Shown here: piece by piece, positions 56,401 to 64,000 of the stretch
How positions within the stretch are numbered: the first letter of the stretch is position 1
Layout of the letters: the number at the start of each line of letters is the position of its first letter
Assembly: GCF_910592395.1 (NCBI RefSeq)
Contig: NC_088316.1
Span: 7,006,001-7,070,000 of the forward strand
Length of the DNA: 64,000 nt
DNA from: Lineus longissimus
Taxonomy: Eukaryota; Nemertea; Pilidiophora; Heteronemertea; Lineidae
Direction of reading: 5' to 3'
Notes under the pieces: generated by a model
Database searches by the model: none
Told to the model about the DNA's origin: nothing
Seen by the model: the letters and a program-made list of their open reading frames with translations, nothing else
Position numbers and translations under genes: made by a program

Positions 56401-57071
56401 TCCGGTTTTGGAATCGCCATGTAGCCCTCAAGTCGAGAAAAAAAGAGCCGTCATTGTTTGACCTAAGGGACTGGTTGAAAGAATCTGTAGAAATTGAGTT
56501 CAATCCTTACACCGTGAAAGTGGAACCCGGGAAAAGGGAAAAAGGACACAGCAAAGGAGCCTTAGCAGTCAATACCACCATCCAAGTACCGAAGGACAAG
56601 CCAGTCACCCAAAAGGAGAAACCAGCCGTCTCCAGGAGGGAAAAAGGACAGAACACCGATAAAGCTTCTTCCACTCAGTCATCAAACCGGTCAGGCCGAT
56701 CCCAGACTAACAGTTCAACACCAAAGAGCCAAAGTACATTTCCAGTGTCCGTATGTCCATTATGCAATGACAATCATCACTTGTACAGATGCTTCAAGTT
56801 TGTCAACAGAAGACCAGAGGAACAGAGGAAGATAGTCCAAGATAAGAAACTATGCCTCAACTGTTTGCGATCCCATGATGTTAGCCAGTTCACTTCAAGC
56901 CTACGATGCCGAGAAGACAACTGCGACCAAGCACATCACACTTTGCTGCATTTGGATTCCAAATCTGCCATGAGTGCGTCCATCAACATTGCATCCAATG
57001 ACAAGCAAGTCAAGTCTACGCGTGCACACTTCCAACTGGTCAAAGTATATGCTTGTGGAAATAACGGTTGA
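53472..57071 (+). pseudogene. BEL/Pao gag, split by a transposon
   Basis: It starts with ATG at 53472 and runs open to 53902, where the 1,564-bp element inserted; the frame resumes at 55469 and reads to a TGA at 57069-57071. It shows the BEL/Pao gag domain (LPATQIPIFDGSPLLWPKFV, LLQSHVSGAAQQ, AYLDQI) and a CCHC-type cluster (CPLCNDNHHLYRCFKF). The closing TGA is in frame with the protease that follows, so it is a substitution or a readthrough stop. Structural protein of the element. Confidence 0.85.
53903..55466. mobile_element. 1,564-bp non-autonomous DNA transposon in BEL gag
   Basis: TIRs CCCTCACCGAAAAGCAGTG and, at the right end, CCCTCACCGAAAGGCAGTG (complement) differ at one base. A 2-bp duplication CA (53901-53902, 55467-55468) flanks it, and the gag frame resumes exactly. 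Both arms are filled with CAGTCA(A/T)AA(A/T)GCAGTG-like words in both orientations. No transposase. CACTG words and the 2-bp duplication hint at an EnSpm-like mobiliser, but the terminal bases differ from the giant element. Confidence 0.8.
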
Positions 57072-60000
57072 TGGGTACCAACAGTTGCGCTCTTGGACTC
57101 TGCAAGTGAGATAACTGTAATACGTCAATCTCTGGCCAGGGATCTTGGTTTACGAGGGAAGACACGTCAACTCAAGATCACTACAATGAATGCTGAGTCA
57201 ACCACTTCGTCACAAGTCGTTTCTTTGAAGCTGAGGTCTGCTGAAGGGATGGACTCACCAGTAATCCATATCAATGATGCCTGGATGGTAGGAAGTGATG
57301 CTTTCCAGTGTCCACCACAGCGGATCCTGTCAAAATGGGAGCATGTGAAAGAACTTGGTTTGACGAACATCGAAACGTCAGAGGTACATATATTGATAGG
57401 CATTAACGCTCCAGAAGCTCATCTCCAAATGGACGCCAGAACTGGTAGGAAAAATCAACCCATAGCTGTGAAGACACCCCTGGGATGGTCGCTGATGGGA
57501 GTTACAGATGCACACCATGCTGATAATGTAGCTGCCAGGGTCAACTTACTACGGAGAGATGGTCAACAGTTACAACAACAAATCGAAATGTTTTGGAGCA
57601 CAGAATCATTTGGTGTGTCATGCCGTGGTGAGAAGCCACTGTCCAGAGAAGACAAGCAAGCTGAGAAGATACTGGAAGAATCAACCCACATGGTGAATGG
57701 TCAATACGAGGTCGGGATGCTATGGAGAGACTACATTGATGCTGTACCACTTCCTGATAATAGACAAATAGCTAGTCGCCGATATCATCTCCTGGAAAAG
57801 CGCCTGAGAAAGGACGAAGAACTGAATCAACTCTACTCTGAGACTTTGAATGGTTACGTCAGCCAAGGATTTGCTAGGAAACTCACACCTGATGAGGCCG
57901 TGAAGTCAACACCTAGAACTTGGTATATCCCACACCAGAGCGTCTTGAATCCCAACAAGCCCGGAAAAGTCTGTGTAGTGTTTGATGCTGCAGCCACCTG
58001 TAATGGAACATCACTTAATGAACGCCTCATGACCGGACCCGATCTATTGAACAGTTTGTTTGGGGTACTGCAACGATTCCGCCTGTACCAGGTTGCCATA
58101 TGCGCTGATGTGGAGGGTATGTTCCATAGAGTACGTGTGTCAGAAGCCGACTCAGATGCGCCGCGATTCCTCTGGAAAGAAGATATCAATCAACCTGGAC
58201 CACCTGATACATACAAGATGCTAGTCCACATCTTTGGAGCCACAGATTCGCCGACTTGTGCAAATTACGCCCTGAAAGGACTGCCAATGACAACAGGGAT
58301 GAGTTCAGCAAAGAAGCCATAGATGCCGTCAATGGTGACTTCTACGTTGATGATCTGGCCAAGTCCGTCGATACTGTGGCAGAAGCTGTGAAACTCGCCA
58401 AGGAGATAGTTGCCTTATTAAAAGGGGGAGGATTCCATCTGCACAAGTTTCTCTCAAATTACGTCCAATTTCTGATGAACATTGAGAAGTCTGAACGAAC
58501 AATACAAGACTTAGACTTTGCAACAGGAGAGTCAAATATACAGCGAACACTTGGTCTCAAATGGGAAATCACTGAAGACAAGTTCATCTTCAAATGGAAG
58601 CCCAAGAACAAACCCATCACAAAAAGAGGAGTAGTCAGCATCGTCAGCTCAATATTTGATCCATGCGGTTATCTGGCTCCATTTGTCTTTTGCGCCAAGC
58701 TCTTAGTACAGGAGTTGTCAAGATCTGGATTGGCCTGGGATGAGCCTTTGAGTGAACAGTCAGAGCTGAAATGGAAATGTTGGTTGGAAGAGCTGGAACA
58801 TCTGTCATCCTTTGAGCTACCACGCCATCACCCGAACTTCTCCCCAAGAGTCGAGTGTATCCAACTACATACCTTCTCCGATGCCTCTGAATCTGGATTT
58901 GGTGCTGTCGCCTACTTGCGCTATGTTTCTGAGAACCACCAAGTTGAATGCTCGTTGTTAGCTGCCAAGACTAGAGTCGCCCCGCTGAAGCCTGTACTTT
59001 CAATCCCCAAGGAGGATACCGCGGTGACGTCACATCACGTGATCCCGACCCATATTACTGATCGCTATGGCCAATCAGATTCAGTCTACTGACAGCAGCA
59101 GCACTGAACACATCTCCACGTCTCACTGTCTGGTGCGCTCCCGTACACAAAAACACCAATAGACATGAAATATTGCAATACCTAGTATGGATTCTTCCTG
59201 TGTAAAATAAAATTTACAGAGCAGATTAACTTCCACGAATAAAAAAGACGTTTGGCGTGGCCAAAGTGCAGAAATAATGTCTCCGCTAAAATACACTACG
59301 AAATACACTAGGCAATGCACTACGCAATATACAGTAGAGATGCAATTGAGTTTGTTATTGTTTTGACTTAGAAGCCCGCCCATATCATAATATATTCATG
59401 TATTCATGAAGTATGAACTCATTTCTGTCCCATACAACTCTAAGAACAGTCAATTTCTCCTTAAATCATCACCGAAACCGCGATATCCGCAGGAAGATTT
59501 CGTTCTAGTGTCCGAAAATGCATGATCTTACAGGGGCGCTAACTCGACAAATAGAGGGGATCTATGGGGATCTATGCGAGTTTTAGGTCCTACAGGTCTC
59601 GAACTTATAAAATCTGTAAACATGCCTCCAAATCCCATTATGATAATGAAGAGATTGCCCCATATCTGGGAGACTGTTTTAAACCATCGCTAATTTTGGA
59701 AGATCGGTGCCCGGCTATTTGGTTTAAAAAACCCTATTTTTCCCCATCAAAACAGCACTTTTCATTATTCAAATGATAGCTTATTGTCTGAAGACTTATT
59801 TCATAGCAGAAAAGTACTAATAACTCTGATTTGATGCGAAAAATCTAACTTTTTTGATTACTTGATTTTCCCTTGGCCGTGGATCGAGTTTGTTTACAAT
59901 ATGCAGCGCCATCTTGGAAAAGCCGTGACGTCACCGCGGTATCCTCCTTGTTCAATCCCCAGACTCGAACTGCAAGGAGCACTCCTAGCCTCCAGATTGG

Positions 60001-60945
60001 GAACTACACTAATGAAGGAGCTACACCTACCGATCACAGCATCCATATACTGGACCGATTCAACTACTGTCCTGAGATACTTGAAAAATGTGACGAAACG
60101 CTTCAAGTCCTTTGTCGCTAACAGAATCTCAGAGATCCTAGAAACAACCAACTCAGACCAGTGGCGATACATCCCAACTCATCTGAACCCTGCAGATTGC
60201 TGCTCACGCGGTATGAAGGCTGCAGCATTGTGCGCAGATGAGCAGTGGAAAACAGGCCCAACGTTTCTGAGACAAGAAGAAGATACCTGGCCTCGACTAG
60301 ATGACCACAGTCCATTGAAAGATGTAGCTGCTAATGATCCGGAGGTGAAGAATGTCATAAATGCTGTCACAACCAAATCGGTGGAGCAGAATGATGGAAA
60401 CGGTGTGACGCCGAAGGTCATGGATTTGACCCCTCTAGTTAATCCATTACACTACTCATCATGGCACAGACTTATCATGAGGACAGCTTGGCTGAATCGG
60501 GCAATCTGCAACTTAGTCTCAGTGATCCCACGCTTCAAAATGAAACCCATCAGAGATGTCACAGTCACAGTAAGCGAATATCAAGGAGCCGTGCAGTTTT
60601 GGATCCGTTCAGCCCAACATGAGATGTTTCCAGATGAAATTGGAGCCTTAGCCAATCAAGAAGCAGTTGGCGAGAAAAGCCAATTAGCACCACTGACACC
60701 ATGCTATGATGAAACCCTACAAGTCCTCAGAGTAGGTGGACGATTGAAAAAGGCCAACATACCAACTGAAGCAAAACACCAGATAATCCTGCCTGATAGC
60801 CATGTTGTGACGTCACTTCTGTTCGAAAACACATCGATCCAAGGCACATTGTGGAGTAGAACATCTAGTTGCAGAAATGAGGCAAACATACTGGCCAATC
60901 CGGGCTGTGATATTATGAGTCTTGAGAATCGAACAATCTGACCAT
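57072..60945 (+). pseudogene. BEL/Pao protease, RT, RNase H and integrase start
   Basis: Protease with LLDSASEITVI (57090s), RT (VCVVFDAAATCNGTSLNE, IFGATDSPTCANYALK, DFYVDDLA), RNase H (TFSDASESGFGAVAY; IYWTDSTTVLRYL) and the zinc-finger start of integrase (HQIILPDSHVVTSLL). Breaks: a frame change at the A run 58275-58277, the 943-bp transposon at 59008-59950, and another frame change at the A run 60826-60829. After 60945 no integrase core is seen. Reverse-transcribing polyprotein of the element, inactive here. Confidence 0.85.
59008..59950. mobile_element. 943-bp MITE with 26-bp perfect TIRs and 9-bp TSD
   Basis: The ends start CAAGGAGGATACCGCGG and continue to GACGTCAC (26 bp perfect, positions 59008-59033 and 59925-59950). 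The duplication TTCAATCCC lies at 58999-59007 and 59951-59959, and the BEL RT/RNase H frame resumes across the site. A 9-bp duplication fits Mutator-like elements. TGACGTCA lies inside each TIR. No long ORF. Confidence 0.88.
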
Positions 60946-62034
60946 GGCAAACCACAAAAGACAAACTCTGGTTCTCTTTTAAATCATTTAATTTCCTTTC
61001 AGACTATCAACAGGCATAAAATACATCGGTTACAGATTCTACAGTGGCGCAAGCATTCAATCAAGGGTTTTATACTAGTTTGGTAAAAAGACTGTGACTA
61101 TTTCCCCCAATAATTCCCAAAAGTTACAACAGGTGATTTATGGCTGGATACAACCCCATGTCGATATCCTCCCCATTTATCAAGCGATAGAGTAAATCTA
61201 ATAGCTCTTGTAAGAAGGCAATCAAATCCCCCAATTCAAGAAAGGTGCCAATTACTACAATATCATCTGCATATATATGCACACCAGGTGCCTCCAATGG
61301 CACAAACTGCTGCGGCATTGTAGAATGCTAGGATGATAAATGAAATATGGGTTGCACTTAGTTACTCTAAGTCAAAACACTTAGTTACTCTAAGTCAAAA
61401 TGTCAACTTGAAAATGGCAAATTCTGCCACCTACCTCACCTGTTAGCCAGAAACAGTAGCAAAGCACTAAGATCAGGCTTGCATCTACCAATGTAGTGCG
61501 CACTGGTGCTTGCACAGCAGATTTACTTTGGTAAAATAAATCTTGCTTAAAAATACGGTTGTCTCTTTTAGAGCTGTTAATTAGGCCATGTGTCCAGGCA
61601 ATCTGAGGCTAACCAGGCTAATCAGGGTTTTATACAGCATCCACGGGGGTCACCCACGGGCTACAGACCCTCGAAATGCTAACCAAAACAAACACGTTTT
61701 GAAAGATGTGCAAACTTCAGGCACAAAATACAACTAATTCCCCCAAGTCACAACTTTGAAAATAACACCAAAAGATTCTATAGATATTCCTAAATTAAAT
61801 GGTACCTTTGAAATTACTTTCATACACATATTTACCTGCATTAAACTACTTTGAAAAGTTGCAATCTGAAAGTTCACCGCTCACTCATCAAAACAATACA
61901 TAAGTCTCACGTCATCCAACATGGAGGACAGTTTACAAAAAGTCACAAATCGCAGCATAAAAATGGTGAAATACAAGCGTTCAACTCCTTGTCAACTTAC
62001 CAGGAGGCTCTCAATCAAGATGGTGGGGGGGTAA
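60946..62034. other. BEL/Pao 3' region without recognisable integrase core
   Basis: Non-coding in the plus strand. A minus-strand ORF (61318-61124) contains IYADDIVVIG by reading but lacks other RT motifs. A purine tract at 62018-62034 precedes the likely LTR start. Confidence 0.4.
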
Positions 62035-62202
62035 TGTAACAATATTAGCTTTTCACCTTTCGTTTCATCTGGGGACAACTCCTGGGTTCATATTTTACAT
62101 ACACCCGCTGTGTAACAAGTACCTGTTTTCCAGGTTGGGATTTTAGATGCAACCGTATCAATTTTACTGGATCAAATTTTCGTGTTTGAAGGCCATTTTT
62201 AT

Positions 62203-62681
62203 CTACATGTGCTCACACCTATGATCCCTATTCCTAAACTTTCTAGTGCTGCCATCTGTTGGCTTCAGTTGCAGACTGGAGCCATCTTAAATTACACATT
62301 TCCAAAATTGTCTATTACAAAAAACCAAAAATATCCCCATTTCCACATCAAATTCACAACCAGAACTCCCTGTGGTACTTACTACAAGTTTGCCACAGGG
62401 ATTCTAAGAGTCAATTAAATTATAGGGTAATTACAACTACTTTTTCTAAACTTTTTAATCAGTCAACTTATTCTCACCTTCCCTAGTAAATGCACAACAT
62501 GTTGTACCTTGTGTAGTCTACACACAGCATGTAGTGTATCCCTTTTTTATGTACATGTATGCTGTGCATTTTTACTATGCACACATGCATGTACTAGTTT
62601 GTTCATAGTATATTAAAATATAAATATCTAAATTATCCTTTTTCTCCTTTTTTAAATTCTATTGTACTCATCACGTACAAG
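62203..62681 (+). repeat. BEL/Pao 3' LTR segment shared with the 5' LTR
   Basis: Partner of 52654-53131. It ends at CACGTACAAG, immediately followed by host exon-like sequence at 62682. Confidence 0.8.
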
Positions 62682-62838
62682 GGACATTTCTTTTGCTTGG
62701 CCTTCCTTCTCTTTTCATGGACGTTCAGACTTTGAATCTGAGAACTCCAGTCTACGTTTCTTGTTGTTGGCCTTAGGGCGGACAGGATGAGGTGGGCTGT
62801 ATATCTGTCTTGCATTATAGGATTCTTCAGCACTAGCT
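62682..62838 (-). CDS. Possible host exon with basic NLS-like run
   Basis: The acceptor ATTCCAG precedes 62838. In phase 2, the phase used by the host exons at 52162, 51450 and 24055, it reads ASAEESYNARQIYSPPHPV and KANNKKRRLEFSDSKSERP, then TGA. The 3' side is cut by the BEL LTR, so a donor is not visible. It may belong to the same host gene. Low confidence. Confidence 0.35.
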
Positions 62839-63038
62839 CTGGAATGAACAGAAATTAATTTCAATCACTGTTAAAACAGAAACACCGGCCATCAATGCTG
62901 TATCGGCCAGATGTCAGCAAGTTTATAGACGTTTTGCCTTGGACTGAAGAAAGGGCAACTGAGTAAAGGGAAAACCCATTGTAAAGTTCCAGAAAGTATC
63001 TCAAAAATATTTCACCTTTGCATGATATTTCAGTTTTT
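62839..63038. other. Intronic or intergenic sequence
   Basis: Nothing was recognised. Confidence 0.3.
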
Positions 63039-63653
63039 AGCTCAGCTGACAAAGTCAGCGGAGCTAGTAGAATAGCTGTTCAAATGGTGTCCGTCCTGCA
63101 ATCCATCCATCTAGGGACCCATCTGTGGACAAAATTGGACATTTCTGATTGGGAAGGCCTAGCCACTTCGTTGACAGTGCTAAATTAGGAGTTGCCCAAG
63201 GTGAACTCAAAAAACGAAAAATCAGCGCGATCCGACCTGTATTAAGAGAATGAGGTCATTTCGCGTGTAGATTTCTTTCCCTTTTTACCTCGGTCCACAG
63301 AGCAAATATTGTTTTCAAATGTGGCTGAATATTTTTTAATATTTTTTCATTTTTTACTTTTAATGGAATTAATATGGTTTTAACTGCCAGTTGGCGCTGC
63401 AGGCACATTGACTGAATTTTGGCGATTTCAAATTTGGCGGTGGCTCAACTTTTTGCAAGCAGTGCCGCTGATTGGCCGATCGATAGAAGAAATGCCACCA
63501 TTTAAAAATGGCGGTAGTCGCTGCTTCAATGAAGATGAGTGAACTTTCTCATGTTCAATCGGTTGATACTCTTTTAATCAACATGACCATGTACCTGAAA
63601 TTTGTTTAGGTACTGAAAAGAGTCTATATAATTCAGATTTATCGATAGTTTTT
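63039..63653. repeat. Second hairpin-headed repeat (AGCTCAGCTGAC foldback)
   Basis: It starts with a foldback AGCTCAGCTGAC-AAA-GTCAGCGGAGCT (63039-63065, one mismatch), followed by GTCCGTCCTGC. The design matches the 21613 and 63654 elements, but the stem differs. The right border was not found. Confidence 0.45.
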
Positions 63654-63704
63654 AGCTCACCTCTTAGCAGAGGTGAGCTTATCCCATACCGTGGCGTCCG
63701 TCGT

Positions 63705-63755
<51 letters not shown>

Positions 63756-64000
63756 GCGTCGTCGTCGTCGTCGTCGTCGTCGTCCGTCGTCCGTTAGCAG
63801 GGCACGTTTCGTAACTGTTAGAGCTATTGAGTTGAAACTTGGTACACATGTACCCTTATGTAATGACACCTGGGAGACCAAGTTTCGGTCCGATTCGTTT
63901 CATGGTTTGGCCACCAGGGGGCCAAACGTTAAAAGTGAAAATATGCAATATCTCCCTCAATAGTAGTCGGGAAATTTTGAAAAAAATATGGTAGGTACTT
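63654..64000. mobile_element. Hairpin-headed (GTC)n element, cut by the window end
   Basis: The same perfect foldback as at 21613 (63654-63679), a (GTC)n run (about 63703-63785) and the first 300-bp unit, with few differences from 21613-21950. It continues beyond the window. The Arg-rich and Ser-rich ORFs across the microsatellite are artefacts. Confidence 0.75.

Larger units (their letters stand above)
52654..62681 (+). mobile_element. BEL/Pao retroelement, decayed and twice interrupted
   Basis: Direct repeats of about 478 bp (52654-53131 and 62203-62681) flank gag, protease, RT and RNase H sequence in BEL/Pao order. A polypurine-type AAGATGGTGGGGGGG followed by TGTAACAATATTAGC at 62035 suggests the full 3' LTR starts there, so the 5' LTR has lost its first about 170 bp and the 3' LTR its end. 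No matching target duplication was found. The integrase core is missing. Two DNA transposons (53903-55466, 59008-59950) lie inside. Confidence 0.85.

Noticed and set aside
61124-61318. Minus-strand ORF with IYADDIVVIG resembling an RT box
   Set aside because: No other RT motif precedes or follows in any frame; probably chance or a very old remnant.

Overview
The window is nuclear DNA of an animal: multi-exon genes with GT-AG introns, metazoan promoter motifs (CRE, NRF1-like, YY1-like), and a metazoan transposon load (CR1-like LINE, Ty3/Gypsy of the Mag type, BEL/Pao, EnSpm/CACTA, piggyBac-like and pogo-like MITEs). The hairpin-headed (GTC)n repeats and SAMD3-like genes suggest a marine invertebrate; I cannot name the species or decide between echinoderm, hemichordate, cephalochordate or mollusc. 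No rRNA, tRNA or CRISPR was seen.

Layout. 1-5447: mostly non-coding, with diverged tandem repeats, a LINE remnant, a 407-bp MITE and a small two-exon SANT/Myb-like gene on the minus strand. 5455-14519: a complete 9,065-bp DNA transposon (17-bp terminal inverted repeats starting TAGGTACC, 7-bp target duplication CTTTCAC) with a four-exon, about 1,366-residue transposase-like gene. 14730-19194: an eleven-exon minus-strand HECT-type gene with a UIM-like motif, an in-frame stop and no visible catalytic C-lobe. 20393-23930: a CR1-like LINE broken by a hairpin-headed repeat element.

24154-51197 is a nested set. The outer layer is a decayed Mag-type Gypsy element (155-bp LTRs, 5-bp target duplication ATAAG) that landed between two related exons of an unrecognised minus-strand host gene. 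Inside its protease region sits a 2,653-bp relative of the 9-kb transposon. Inside its gag sits a 19,473-bp EnSpm/CACTA-type element (22-bp perfect TIRs, 2-bp duplication). The giant element carries an apparently intact three-exon DDE transposase on the plus strand. Divergently on the minus strand it carries a SAM-like/protein-kinase gene and a SAMD3-like gene that may share the same 5' exons. It also holds an inverted partial copy of its own transposase 3' end, which is itself interrupted by a 3.1-kb LTR-type element encoding an unknown protein.

52654-62681 is a decayed BEL/Pao element holding two further DNA-transposon insertions: 1,564 bp in gag, and 943 bp in pol with a 9-bp duplication. 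Host exon-like sequence resumes at 62682, and the window ends in more hairpin-headed (GTC)n repeats.

The most interesting content is (i) the giant CACTA element with a kinase gene and SAM-type genes as cargo and (ii) the TAGGTACC/7-bp-TSD transposon family, seen here as a near-intact copy and a deletion derivative. Insertion boundaries were set by eye from target duplications and from where host reading frames resume. Several single-base homopolymer disruptions in otherwise open frames may be assembly errors.
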